64,000 nucleotides of DNA from Paenibacillus auburnensis (GTDB lineage: Bacteria; Bacillota; Bacilli; Paenibacillales; Paenibacillaceae). Of this stretch, positions 53,535 to 62,071 are shown one piece after another (within the stretch, counting starts at the first letter, position 1; every line of letters begins with the position of its first letter). The position numbers and the translations under genes were made by a program. The stretch spans positions 620,001 through 684,000 of the forward strand of contig NZ_CAKMMG010000001.1 of assembly GCF_927798115.1 (NCBI RefSeq). Direction: 5' to 3'. The notes beneath the pieces are model-generated. The model saw only the letters and a program-made list of their open reading frames with translations, searched no databases and was not told the DNA's origin.

Positions 53535-54635
53535 ATGAAAAGGATTATTAAGCGCAGCCTTAAGTGGATTATTATCGCGGTTATTGTGATAGGTGCAGGT
53601 TATATGCTGTACGAAAAGGTATTTAAGAGTGGTGAAGCGGAAGTGGTTATGGAGCCTCCGCAGGTGATCAGCTTCCCGGTGACCCAGGAGACTGTAACCA
53701 GCTCTGTCCAGGTCAAGGGACGATCGCAATACCAGGAGGAAACGCTTGTCTATGCACCGTTCGCCTCCAAAGTAACCGGCTGGAAGGTTGAGAACGGCGG
53801 GCAGGTGAAGAAGGGGGATGTGCTGTTCACGCTGGACCAGTCATCGCTGAAGAATGAGATCGCGGCGGCAGAAGCGGCCATCCGCAAAGCGGAGCTGGAG
53901 TCGGAGCTTAACGCTTTTGTCAGCCAGCAGGAGGACGAAAGTGCTACGCCTATCGGTACTGAGGCAGAACGTCTGAAAGCCCTTGCTGCAGAAGAGGCAA
54001 CGCGGCTGAATAATGAGCTGAACCAGGTCAATACGCAAATTCAGGAACAGGAGCTGGCTGATAAGAAGGCTAGACTGAGAACAGCCGTATATCATGCCCC
54101 GGCTACCGGTATCTTCCTATATGACAGCAGCAGCAGTGAACGGCCTCAGACGGTTACGGACAATCAGTACATCGGCAAAATCGTTGATCTGAACAAGCTG
54201 GAGTTCATTGCCTCTGTCGGGGAGCAGGATATTTTCCGGATTAAGCAGGGGATGAAGGTGAAGGTCAAAATGACTGCGATGAAGGAGCTGACGCTGAACG
54301 GGGAAGTGACCAAGGTCTCGAAGTTCGCTACCACAACCACTGGGCAAAACACAGCCGGGCAGATACCGCAATTCGAGGTCGTCATCTCCCTTCAGCCGGA
54401 CGAGCATCTAATAGGGGGCTTAAGCCTTAGCGGGGATATAGAGACTATGCGCAAAGAAAATGCGGTCGTAGTCTCCAGCATGGCAGTTATGCATGAAGGG
54501 GAACAGACCTTTGTCATGCTGGATAAAGGAAACGGACAATATGAGCGTCAGGAGATAAAGATCGGACTGGAGACTACGGAGAAAACTGAAGTGCTTTCCG
54601 GACTGAAGCCAGGCGATACGGTAGTTCTTCAATAA
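53535..54635 (+). CDS. HlyD/MacA-type membrane fusion adaptor
   Basis: 366 residues. N-terminal anchor (WIIIAVIVIGAGYMLYEKVF), lipoyl halves VYAPFASKVTGWKVENGGQV and VYHAPATGIFLYDSS, a coiled-coil hairpin about 110-180, and a beta-barrel VASVGEQDIFRIKQGMKVKV-like segment. Last gene of the operon; adaptor for the MacB-type permease. Confidence 0.9.
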   Translation: MKRIIKRSLKWIIIAVIVIGAGYMLYEKVFKSGEAEVVMEPPQVISFPVTQETVTSSVQVKGRSQYQEETLVYAPFASKVTGWKVENGGQVKKGDVLFTLDQSSLKNEIAAAEAAIRKAELESELNAFVSQQEDESATPIGTEAERLKALAAEEATRLNNELNQVNTQIQEQELADKKARLRTAVYHAPATGIFLYDSSSSERPQTVTDNQYIGKIVDLNKLEFIASVGEQDIFRIKQGMKVKVKMTAMKELTLNGEVTKVSKFATTTTGQNTAGQIPQFEVVISLQPDEHLIGGLSLSGDIETMRKENAVVVSSMAVMHEGEQTFVMLDKGNGQYERQEIKIGLETTEKTEVLSGLKPGDTVVLQ

Positions 54636-54677
54636 AAAACAGGAGTTCCGGCAAACTTAACCGGAACTCCTGTTTTT
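54634..54677. terminator. Bidirectional terminator
   Basis: AAAAACAGGAGTTCCGG pairs with CCGGAACTCCTGTTTTT; it overlaps the stop codon of the convergent GH3 gene. Confidence 0.95.
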
Positions 54678-56037
54678 ACTTCTTGATCGTTTGGAGCCAA
54701 GCCTTTATGTCGTTGTTGAGTGCCGGCAAATCAGGCACAGACAGGGGCTCGTCACTAAGATGATACTTTTCCTTCAATGCAAGGATCCGGTAGACACTAT
54801 CGTTGATCCGTGACTCGGATATAGTACCTTTCTTGACAGCTTCTAATAGTGCTTTCCGTACCATCTGCTCGTTGGCGTATTCATGGGCTATGAGCAGTAT
54901 GTCACTGCCTGCAAGTACCGTATCGACCGCTGCTGCCGGCAGGGTGTAATGTTCAGTAATTGCTCCCATAGTCAGATCATCGGTGATAACAACCCCGTCA
55001 AAGCCCATCTGACCGCGGAGCAATCCGCCGATAATCGTTTTGGAAAGGGAAGCAGGCTTCTTGGGGTCAAGCTTGGGATACAGGATATGGGCAACCATCA
55101 CCGCATCCGCATTCTCCTGAATGGCTGCCTGGAACGGCAGCCATTCGAGCTTAGCCAGTTGGGCTGCAGTTTTGTTCACGACCGGCAGCTCCAGATGGGA
55201 ATCAACGGAGGTATCGCCGTGGCCGGGGAAATGCTTGATGACCGGAATGGCACCTTCTTCGGACAACCCTTTCATCTCGGCAATGCCCAGACGGGTAACG
55301 ATATCAGCATTACTGCCGAAAGAGCGCTCACCGATGACCGGGTTAGCGGGATTACTGTTAATATCGAGTACAGGGGCAAAGTCCATGTTGAAGCCCGCCG
55401 ACAGTACTTCTCTGGCCAGCAGTCTGCCCATCGTTCCGGCTGCATCGTCATTTCCTGTTATTCCAACCTTGGCGTTAGAGGGGATAGCAGTATAGTCAGC
55501 AGGCATCCGGCTGACCTTGCCGCCTTCCTGGTCTACACTCATGAACAGGGGGAAGGTATTCCCGCTGTTGCTCTTCTTGAGATCATTGATGAGAGTAAGC
55601 ATGCTCTTCAAGTTTTGGATGTTGTCTTTGTAAAGGATGATTCCACCAACCTCATCCTCAGAGATCATTCTCTTGGCGCTCTCCTCCAGCTTCGTACCGT
55701 CAATCCCGACCAGCAGCATCTGGCCGATTTTCGCTTCAAGCGTCATTCCGGCGACCTGCCTTGCGAGCGGATCATCATTAATGCCGGTATCCGGAGATGC
55801 TGTGGGAGCAGCCGACGGTGAAACCGGGGTACCTGGCGTTGGCTCTATGCCTGCTGTCTTGTCCGGCGCTGTGCTTGCTCCCGGCATTACAGTTACCTCA
55901 GGGGAAGGCTGAACAACAGCTGTATTATTATCTTCGCTGCAGCCTGCAATCAGGAGTACCGTGGCAAGGGCGGCGATTACCATTGAATATCGATAGAATA
56001 TGCTGAGTTTGAAGCAGGGGAAGCAATGTCGGTTCAT
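54676..56037 (-). CDS. nagZ: GH3 beta-N-acetylhexosaminidase lipoprotein (NagZ-like)
   Basis: 453 residues. Signal with lipobox LIAGC, a Pro/Thr-rich linker to about 90, then the GH3 barrel: GQMLLVGIDG, SVDQEGGKVSRM, KHFPGHGDTSVDSH (catalytic His loop of NagZ) and VVITDDLTMGAI (nucleophile Asp). Cleaves terminal GlcNAc from muropeptides outside the cell. Lacks the large C-terminal domain of B. subtilis NagZ. ATG 56037 or TTG 56040. Confidence 0.9.
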   Translation of the reverse strand: MNRHCFPCFKLSIFYRYSMVIAALATVLLIAGCSEDNNTAVVQPSPEVTVMPGASTAPDKTAGIEPTPGTPVSPSAAPTASPDTGINDDPLARQVAGMTLEAKIGQMLLVGIDGTKLEESAKRMISEDEVGGIILYKDNIQNLKSMLTLINDLKKSNSGNTFPLFMSVDQEGGKVSRMPADYTAIPSNAKVGITGNDDAAGTMGRLLAREVLSAGFNMDFAPVLDINSNPANPVIGERSFGSNADIVTRLGIAEMKGLSEEGAIPVIKHFPGHGDTSVDSHLELPVVNKTAAQLAKLEWLPFQAAIQENADAVMVAHILYPKLDPKKPASLSKTIIGGLLRGQMGFDGVVITDDLTMGAITEHYTLPAAAVDTVLAGSDILLIAHEYANEQMVRKALLEAVKKGTISESRINDSVYRILALKEKYHLSDEPLSVPDLPALNNDIKAWLQTIKK

Positions 56038-56157
56038 CAAAATTCGATCGTCCTTTCGTTTGCGGATTCACTGGCACTGATGATAAGATGATAAGGATCA
56101 GAAGGTATTACATATGGTTGAACTAATTACAACTTATAAGGATGAGGTGACGTGCTA

Positions 56158-56661
56158 ATGAAGGAAGAATTAATGAAAACACTTAATGAACAGATGAATT
56201 TTGAGTTTTATTCCGCCCATGTATACCTGGCAATGGCCGCTTATTGTTCCGGTGAAAGCTTAGACGGGTTTGCTAACTTTTTCCTAGTGCAGGCCGAAGA
56301 AGAACGTTTTCACGCGATGAAGATTTACAAGTTCCTTAATGACCGCGATTACCGCGTCACGCTTGCTGCATTGCCGGAGCCGAATAATAACTACACTTCC
56401 ATGCTGGATGCGTTTGAGCACGCTTTTGCCCATGAGCAGCAGAACACCAAGAAGTTCTATCATCTGGCCGATCTGGCACTGGATGAACGTGAGCATGCAA
56501 CAATCTATTTCCTCAAATGGTTCATTGATGAGCAGGTAGAGGAAGAGGCGCTGTTCAGCAATATTATTGCCAAGCTGAAACGCATTGAGACGGACAGCAA
56601 CGCGTTCTATATGCTGGATGCGGAGTTTGCCGCCCGTTCCTTCACACCACCTGCTGAATAA
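56158..56661 (+). CDS. Ferritin (FtnA-like)
   Basis: 167 residues, four-helix bundle. NEQMNFEFYSAHVYLAMAAY and QAEEERFHAMKIYKFL give Glu and His of the ferroxidase site; HEQQNTKKFY and IDEQVEEEALF complete it. Stores iron and limits Fenton chemistry. ATG 56158 has AGGTGA 7 bases upstream; GTG 56152 overlaps it. Confidence 0.93.
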   Translation: MKEELMKTLNEQMNFEFYSAHVYLAMAAYCSGESLDGFANFFLVQAEEERFHAMKIYKFLNDRDYRVTLAALPEPNNNYTSMLDAFEHAFAHEQQNTKKFYHLADLALDEREHATIYFLKWFIDEQVEEEALFSNIIAKLKRIETDSNAFYMLDAEFAARSFTPPAE

Positions 56662-56703
56662 CCGCCTGCTGGTTAAGCATAGAGTCAATCCATTGGAATA
56701 GAC

Positions 56704-56750
56704 AGACACGGAGTTTATCCTGCGAGGATACGCTTCGTGTCTTTTATTTT
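56704..56750. terminator. Terminator between ferritin and PQQ-repeat genes
   Basis: AGACACG...TATCC pairs with GGATA...CGTGTCT, then TTTATTTT. Confidence 0.75.
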
Positions 56751-56764
56751 GTACCGGAGTGCTG

Positions 56765-58117
56765 TTATTGAATGGAGGCCGGCAGTTTGATCCCCAACAG
56801 TTTCCCGCTATTACGCACAATTAGTATATTTCCGGTCTTCAGGGTGGACGCAAAATCACGCGAACCGGCATTTACTGTGAACAAAGGCTTGTAGCTGATC
56901 AGGTCATAGGCATGGAACAGGCCGTCAGATTGCCCTGTATAGATGGTTGTGCCGAAGATATCGAACTGAACCGTGGGATTTTCGCCTGGTGAGAGACGCA
57001 TTACCTGTCCATTGGCTAATTTGAGTGCAGCAAACGTCTGATCGCTATAGTTGAAGTATAACATCCGCTGTTGCATCACTTTATTCAGCGGGTATTCACT
57101 CTCGAGAATAGACTGCTGCCACACCTGCTCAGGTTTTCCGTCCGCTGTATAGTTCCAAAAGTCATAACGTGCGAATGTCTCCCCTCGGAATACATAGAGA
57201 TTGTTACCATCCAGGAAAGCGGAGCCATAGGCACCTCCTGACCGGAATCCGATATCCGGATCTGCCTTTTCGGTCCAGCGGTACAGCCGCTCACCCTTGA
57301 TTTGCCCGGTTTTTAAGCTAATCACTGAAACATGGATTTTGCGGTTAACGGGATCTTCATCCAGCATCGTCAAATTCTTCTCGGAGTACAGAAGCCCGTC
57401 CTTGATAGCCAAAGGCATGTAATGGCGGTATTGTTCCCACAGCTTTTTACCGGTTTGGGCATCATAAGCCACAAGCGAGGAGAGGGATATGACACTTTCT
57501 CCAATATATGTGCGCAATACAACGCCATCTGATTGAGCAAGCGAATCGGTTCCATAGTAACTGGAATTCTCATTAATCTTCCATTTCAGCTTGCCGCTCG
57601 CTGCATCGACCGCTGCAAGATAGATTCCCTGTGTAACGTACACGGTTTCGCCAATCCGCTGAATGCTGGAAGCATTAGGCAGTCCAAGATCCGTTGACCA
57701 CAGCTTTTTACCGTTTGGATTGACGGCATAGAGTGCGCCTTTTTGTGTTAACCCGTAAATATTCCCGCTGCTGTACGTGAAAAGCGGGGCCAGCGCATTG
57801 CCGTATTCCCATATTTTTTTGCCTGTGGATGCATTGAGTGCGATTAGCCTGTAGTTTTTCTGGAGCGCAAATACGGTTCCATTCTCAGCCAGTGCGGTAA
57901 CGGCTTGCTTCGCTTGCGGATCTTTTATTGTAGCCGTTGAAAAGCTCCAGAGCGGTTTAATGACCGGCGCTGAAACTTTTGTATAGTAGGGATTTCCTGT
58001 GCTTACCTCGGCCGGTTCAGCAAAAGCATTGGGTACAAGCCAGCTTCCGGCAAGCGGCAGCAAAATAGCGGCTGCGGCAGCAGCGGAGACTATTTTGCGG
58101 ATTCGTGAATGTAACAT
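56765..58117 (-). CDS. Exported PQQ-like beta-propeller protein
   Basis: 450 residues. Signal peptide 1-33 (ILLPLAGSWLVPNAFA). Repeated blades of the form LIALNASTGKKIWEY, LYAVNPNGKKLWSTDL, LAAVDAASGKLKWKI and LVAYDAQTGKKLWEQ make a PQQ/BamB-type propeller. No dehydrogenase residues are evident; a scaffold or binding role outside the cell is more likely. Confidence 0.85.
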   Translation of the reverse strand: MLHSRIRKIVSAAAAAAILLPLAGSWLVPNAFAEPAEVSTGNPYYTKVSAPVIKPLWSFSTATIKDPQAKQAVTALAENGTVFALQKNYRLIALNASTGKKIWEYGNALAPLFTYSSGNIYGLTQKGALYAVNPNGKKLWSTDLGLPNASSIQRIGETVYVTQGIYLAAVDAASGKLKWKINENSSYYGTDSLAQSDGVVLRTYIGESVISLSSLVAYDAQTGKKLWEQYRHYMPLAIKDGLLYSEKNLTMLDEDPVNRKIHVSVISLKTGQIKGERLYRWTEKADPDIGFRSGGAYGSAFLDGNNLYVFRGETFARYDFWNYTADGKPEQVWQQSILESEYPLNKVMQQRMLYFNYSDQTFAALKLANGQVMRLSPGENPTVQFDIFGTTIYTGQSDGLFHAYDLISYKPLFTVNAGSRDFASTLKTGNILIVRNSGKLLGIKLPASIQ

Positions 58118-58416
58118 CGGACATCTCTCCTAGTTGAAAATGAATAATTAAGCGCTGAGGTAGATCATCACTTTTTATAGACTCCCATTATCGAAAAAAG
58201 TTACATAATTTTACTGAAATGCACCAGCTTGCCGCCCTCCCTATTAACAAATGTTGTTCAGAGGCAAACAATGTTACATCCGGCAAAACACTTCCGGCCC
58301 TCCAACTCTATTTGGCAGGGTTAACTATTACGCCATCCGGCAACACTGTTTCTCTAGACCCACCCGTTTGTCAGCGTGTAGTATAGAACAATACTATTCT
58401 TTGGAGGTTCTTTTTT
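58118..58416. other. Intergenic region between divergent PQQ-repeat and CDF genes
   Basis: 299 bases without a gene. A direct repeat ATCCGGCAA(AA)CAC occurs at 58278-58291 and 58335-58346. No recognised riboswitch; the yybP-ykoY Mn motif was looked for and not found. Confidence 0.4.
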
Positions 58417-59280
58417 TTGGAAAACTACAGCGACATCAAACAAAGTGAAAAAGGGGCCTGGCTCAGTCTGATTGCATATATCCTATTATCAGCAATCAAA
58501 CTGTTCATCGGGAATGTATCTGGATCCCAGGCACTGTTAGCCGATGGTCTTAATAATAGTACTGATATTATTGCTTCTATAGCTATTCTAATCGGACTTA
58601 AGATATCCAGAAGACCCCCTGATTCCAATCACAGCTACGGGCATTTCAGAGCAGAGACGGTTGCTGCACTGATTGCTTCTTTTATCATGATTGCTGTAGG
58701 TGTTCAAGTTCTGTACCAAGGAGTGAACAAGTTTATTCAGCCGGCGCTGGAAACGCCTGATCTGCTTGCCGCCTGGACAGCCGCGGGCTGTGCAGTGGTG
58801 ATGATCGCCGTATATCTTTATAACATCAGGCTGGCCCGTGCGCTTAACAGTAATGCTATGCAGGCAGTAGCCCAGGATAACCGCTCGGATGCCATGGTCA
58901 GCATGGGTGCGTTCATAGGGATTATCGGTTCACAGTTCGGGCTGCCTTGGCTGGATCCGGTAACGGCAGTGATTGTCGGGCTGCTGATCTGTAAGACAGC
59001 CATTCAAATCTTCAGTAAAGCTACACATGATCTGACAGACGGCTTCGATGCCGGTGAGCTGGAGCTGATGAAGCAGACGGTAGCTGAAATTGAGGGCGTA
59101 GAATCGATCAAGGACATTAAGGCGAGAGTTCATGGCAACAATGTGCTGGTGGATACGACAGTGCTGGTGGATTCCAGACTTAATGTTGTGCAGAGCCATG
59201 ATATCACGGAAGAAATTGAGGATCAGCTGAAGGGCCGCCATCAGGTAGCTGATGTGCTGGTACATATAGAGCCGGTGTAA
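58417..59280 (+). CDS. Cation diffusion facilitator, Mn-type
   Basis: 287 residues, six membrane helices plus a ferredoxin-like cytoplasmic domain ending in DVLVHIEPV. Site A reads ADGLNNSTDI in helix 2 (N-x3-D) and DNRSDAM in helix 5 (D-x3-D). Zinc CDFs have H-x3-D; N/D forms are typical of the manganese exporters MneP/MneS/MntE. TTG start behind GGAGG. Own terminator. Confidence 0.88.
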   Translation: MENYSDIKQSEKGAWLSLIAYILLSAIKLFIGNVSGSQALLADGLNNSTDIIASIAILIGLKISRRPPDSNHSYGHFRAETVAALIASFIMIAVGVQVLYQGVNKFIQPALETPDLLAAWTAAGCAVVMIAVYLYNIRLARALNSNAMQAVAQDNRSDAMVSMGAFIGIIGSQFGLPWLDPVTAVIVGLLICKTAIQIFSKATHDLTDGFDAGELELMKQTVAEIEGVESIKDIKARVHGNNVLVDTTVLVDSRLNVVQSHDITEEIEDQLKGRHQVADVLVHIEPV

Positions 59281-59302
59281 AGCCGGTTCTGATACAGAAG
59301 CA

Positions 59303-59326
59303 AGCCTGAGCAATCAGGCTTTTTTT
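59303..59326 (+). terminator. Intrinsic terminator
   Basis: AGCCTGA and TCAGGCT, GCAA tetraloop, T7. Confidence 0.95.
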
Positions 59327-59369
59327 GTGTTTGCTTTTGAGCGGAAATCCACAATCATCCATTTCTTGC

Positions 59370-59417
59370 TTGACAGTTATATTAACCTTCGGTATATAAT
59401 AACAATATGATATTAAC
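59370..59417 (+). promoter_or_regulatory. Promoter and repeats before the Nudix-NADAR-PARG operon
   Basis: TTGACA 59370-59375, 17-base spacer, TATATA 59393-59398. ATATTAAC occurs at 59379-59386 and 59410-59417, 31 bases apart (three helical turns), on either side of the -10 box. Candidate operator for the Nudix-wHTH protein. Confidence 0.55.
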
Positions 59418-59471
59418 AAAAGGATAATAATAAAATATAAACATAAAAATGACCTTAAAAGGAGCGGCAAG

Positions 59472-60371
59472 ATGAATAAACGACCCTTAACCGATGCTCA
59501 GGGATTAACCGAAGAGCAATTTCTGCAGACCTATGATGCCGGTGAGTATGAGCGTCCGTCCGTGACCGTGGACATGCTGATTTTTACTGTAATGGAACGG
59601 GAACAGGATAACTACCGCAAGCTGTCTGATAAATCGCTGCAGCTTTTGCTGATTCAGCGGGGACAGCATCCCTACCTCGGACAATGGGCACTGCCCGGAG
59701 GGTTCGTGTCGGTCCATGAGAGCATTGAAGAGGCTGCACGCAGGGAACTGTTCACGGAGACGAATATCGACAACATTTACATGGAGCAGCTGTATACCTG
59801 GGGAGAAGTGGAGCGTGATCCGCGGATGCGTGTCATCAGCTGTTCCTATATGGCTTTGGTTGACCGGACTACGCTCCATGTTCAGGCTGGAGATGATGCA
59901 GCTGATGCAGCCTGGTTCGAGGTATCGCATCAGCTAATCGAGAGCAGCCGCAAAGAGCTGGAGCAGGGCTATGAACTGGTGAAGCTGATCCGCATTACTC
60001 TGCAGAACGAGCAGACAACACTTTCAGGCGTAGTCGAACATGTGGAGACGGTTCAGGGGCATGTCCGCAAAACACACAGCCGGATTGTCGAAAGCGAAGG
60101 CCTGGCCTTCGATCACCTGCTGATGATGCAGTACGCAATCGAACGCTTGCGCGGGAAGGTGGAGTATACGGATATTATTTTTAATCTGATGCCGCCGCTA
60201 TTTACCTTATCTGAGCTCCAGCGAGTCTATGAGATCATTCTCGGCAAAGAGCTGCTGGCAGCGGCGTTCCGCCGAAAGATTGCCGATCGAGTAACCGAGA
60301 CTGAGGAGTACACGAAGGATGCCGGACATCGGCCATCCAAGCTGTACCGGTACAATATGAACCGGGAATAA
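59472..60371 (+). CDS. NrtR-like Nudix regulator
   Basis: 299 residues. Nudix domain (about 30-170) with GGFVSVHESIEEAARREL followed by FTET: the first Glu of the REx2EE core is Thr and the next Gly is Asn, so hydrolysis may be weak. The C-terminal domain (about 190-290: HLLMMQYAIERLRGKVEYTD, LFTLSELQRVYEIILGKEL, ending RPSKLYRYN) is the winged HTH of NrtR. NrtR proteins bind ADP-ribose and repress NAD-metabolism genes. First of three genes; AAAAGGAGCGG precedes ATG. Confidence 0.88.
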   Translation: MNKRPLTDAQGLTEEQFLQTYDAGEYERPSVTVDMLIFTVMEREQDNYRKLSDKSLQLLLIQRGQHPYLGQWALPGGFVSVHESIEEAARRELFTETNIDNIYMEQLYTWGEVERDPRMRVISCSYMALVDRTTLHVQAGDDAADAAWFEVSHQLIESSRKELEQGYELVKLIRITLQNEQTTLSGVVEHVETVQGHVRKTHSRIVESEGLAFDHLLMMQYAIERLRGKVEYTDIIFNLMPPLFTLSELQRVYEIILGKELLAAAFRRKIADRVTETEEYTKDAGHRPSKLYRYNMNRE

Positions 60372-60400
60372 TCGTTAAGGGAGTAAAGGGGAGTAGGGAA

Positions 60401-60880
60401 ATGGAGAAATTCACGTATTTTTACCGGAGCCATTCACCGTTTTCACAGTGGTATATGTGCGCTTTTACGGTCGATGAGATCCGCTTTAACTGTGCTGAGC
60501 AGTATATGATGTACGGTAAGGCACAATTGTTTGGGGACGGAGAGATAAGCCGGAAGATTCTGCTGGCCCGGACACCGAGAGAGCAGAAGGAGCTCGGCAA
60601 GCGGGTACGCGGTTTCGTGCAAACCGAATGGGAACGCCACTGCAAAACCATCGTCTATGAAGGAAATAAAGAAAAGTTCATTCAGAACCAGGAGCTGCTA
60701 CAGCTGCTCTTAGATACCAGAGGCACAACGCTTGTGGAAGCAAGTCCAACAGACCGGATCTGGGGTGTCGGATTAACCGAGGATGATCCGGCCATCCGCA
60801 GCAGAAGCACTTGGCGCGGTACAAACTGGCTGGGTGAGGTTCTGACAAAACTGCGGGATGATCTTATTGACGGATCGTAA
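60401..60880 (+). CDS. NADAR-family protein (YbiA-like)
   Basis: 159 residues. Family marks: FYRSHSPFSQWY, FNCAEQYMMYGKAQLFGD, DRIWGVGL and TWRGTNWLGEVLTKLR. NADAR enzymes are N-glycosidases on ribosyl bonds; some remove ADP-ribose from guanine in DNA, others (YbiA) act on early riboflavin intermediates. The regulator and PARG neighbours favour an ADP-ribose role here. AGGGGAG upstream; 29 bases after the Nudix gene. Confidence 0.9.
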   Translation: MEKFTYFYRSHSPFSQWYMCAFTVDEIRFNCAEQYMMYGKAQLFGDGEISRKILLARTPREQKELGKRVRGFVQTEWERHCKTIVYEGNKEKFIQNQELLQLLLDTRGTTLVEASPTDRIWGVGLTEDDPAIRSRSTWRGTNWLGEVLTKLRDDLIDGS

Positions 60881-60912
60881 CGGGCATTATTATTAGAATG
60901 GAGTGAAAACCT

Positions 60913-61776
60913 ATGAACGCTAAAAGCAGTCCTAGAGATAAAAGAGCCGCAATTGCTCAGGAGACTTTGGATCTGATTGCAAAGGGCAGCTATATGAACA
61001 TTGCGGGACAGCTAGTAGATATTGCAGAATCCGTCCAGTCGGCAATTGCCGGTTCGCAGCTGTACTCACCGGAGCAGCTGACCACGCTTAACGGGGACAT
61101 TATTACGCGGATCCATCATCAACCGCAACATAAGGCGGCAATTGAGGTCAGCGGTGAAACCACACTGCAGGCAGCGCAGCGGCTGGTAGAACAAGAGGGA
61201 ATTAAGCACACCGTGTGTCTTAATTTTGCTTCCGCCAAGAATCCCGGCGGCGGCTTCCTTGGCGGAAGCCAGGCCCAGGAGGAGAGCTTAGCCAGAGCAT
61301 CTGCCCTTTATCCCTGCATCTCACAAATGAAAGAAATGTATGACTTTAACCGCAGCCGGAAAACCTGCCTGTATTCGCATTACATGATTCATTCTCCAGG
61401 CGTTCCAGTGTTCAGAAACAGGCAGGACGTCCTGCTCGCCAAACCTTTTGCGGTTTCGATGATTACTGCGCCTGCTGTGAACGCTGGGGTGGTTAAGGAG
61501 CGGGAACCCCATGAGGTACCGCGGATCGCCGAAGTGATGCTGGAACGGATCCGCTATATCCTGACGGTCGCAGCAGCGCATGGACATTCTGCAGTTGTGC
61601 TGGGAGCTTACGGCTGCGGTGTTTTCCGCAATGACCCGCTAGAGGTTGCCGGTTACTTCCGTCAGGTGCTGCTGGAAGAGGGCTACCAGACCCTTTTTGA
61701 CACAATCGTGTTTGCTATTTTGGACCAGTCGCCGCACCAAGGGGTCATCAGTGCTTTCCGCCGGACTCTACTATAA
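60913..61776 (+). CDS. TIGR02452-type poly(ADP-ribose) glycohydrolase-like protein
   Basis: 287 residues. An N-terminal helical part (about 1-60), then a macro-like PARG fold with LNFASAKNPGGGFLGGSQAQ and EESLARASALY; GGG-x6-8-QEE is the bacterial PARG signature, and the paired Glu are catalytic. LGAYGCGVFRNDP closes the ligand site. Cleaves ADP-ribose units or ADP-ribosyl esters. GGAGTGA before ATG; 32 bases after the NADAR gene. No ADP-ribosyltransferase is in the window. Confidence 0.9.
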   Translation: MNAKSSPRDKRAAIAQETLDLIAKGSYMNIAGQLVDIAESVQSAIAGSQLYSPEQLTTLNGDIITRIHHQPQHKAAIEVSGETTLQAAQRLVEQEGIKHTVCLNFASAKNPGGGFLGGSQAQEESLARASALYPCISQMKEMYDFNRSRKTCLYSHYMIHSPGVPVFRNRQDVLLAKPFAVSMITAPAVNAGVVKEREPHEVPRIAEVMLERIRYILTVAAAHGHSAVVLGAYGCGVFRNDPLEVAGYFRQVLLEEGYQTLFDTIVFAILDQSPHQGVISAFRRTLL

Positions 61777-61778
61777 TA

Positions 61779-61795
61779 CGCTAAGCAACTTAGCG
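61779..61795 (+). other. Perfect 7-bp hairpin after the PARG gene
   Basis: CGCTAAG-CAA-CTTAGCG starts 3 bases after the stop. No T-run, so it may be an mRNA 3' stabiliser rather than a terminator. Confidence 0.5.
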
Positions 61796-61808
61796 ACTTG
61801 ATAGCAGG

Positions 61809-61955
61809 CTAATTAATGATCAGTTTTAAGACCGCCAGTATAAATAAAGCTCCCAGGACGATCCAGCCCAGCGGGTGCCGCGGGTTCAAGGTCCAGCCCA
61901 GACCTGATGATTTCGGGACTATGATTGAGATTTTTGAAGGATTTTTACGAAACAT
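61809..61955 (-). CDS. 48-residue membrane microprotein, DUF5808-like
   Basis: Small gene read on the minus strand: begins MFRKNPSKISIIVPKSSGLG and ends in the hydrophobic segment WIVLGALFILAVLKLIIN. The middle part VPKSSGLGWTLNPRHPLGW matches the VPKR-x-G-x-GWTLNF-x-P pattern of DUF5808/DUF1648-type membrane proteins. AGGAG lies 8 bases before the ATG. It lies antisense to any read-through from the PARG operon. Confidence 0.7.
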   Translation of the reverse strand: MFRKNPSKISIIVPKSSGLGWTLNPRHPLGWIVLGALFILAVLKLIIN

Positions 61956-62045
61956 TTTCTATTCTCCTGTCATTAAATGATGGGTTAGAAGAATGATGCT
62001 ATTCTGAGTATTCACCAATTTCCAATAAACTGCAATACCTCTCAG

Positions 62046-62071
62046 ACGCAAGAGATAATCTTGCGTTTTTT
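62046..62071 (+). terminator. Strong terminator without an adjacent plus-strand gene
   Basis: ACGCAAGA and TCTTGCGT, loop GATAA, T6. It lies 270 bases after the PARG stop, beyond the antisense microprotein, and 140 bases before hemerythrin. It may end a long 3' UTR or a small RNA. Confidence 0.85.

Noticed and set aside
58118..58416. Possible Mn or other riboswitch before the CDF gene
   Set aside because: No yybP-ykoY core, no terminator switch and no conserved junctions could be recognised.
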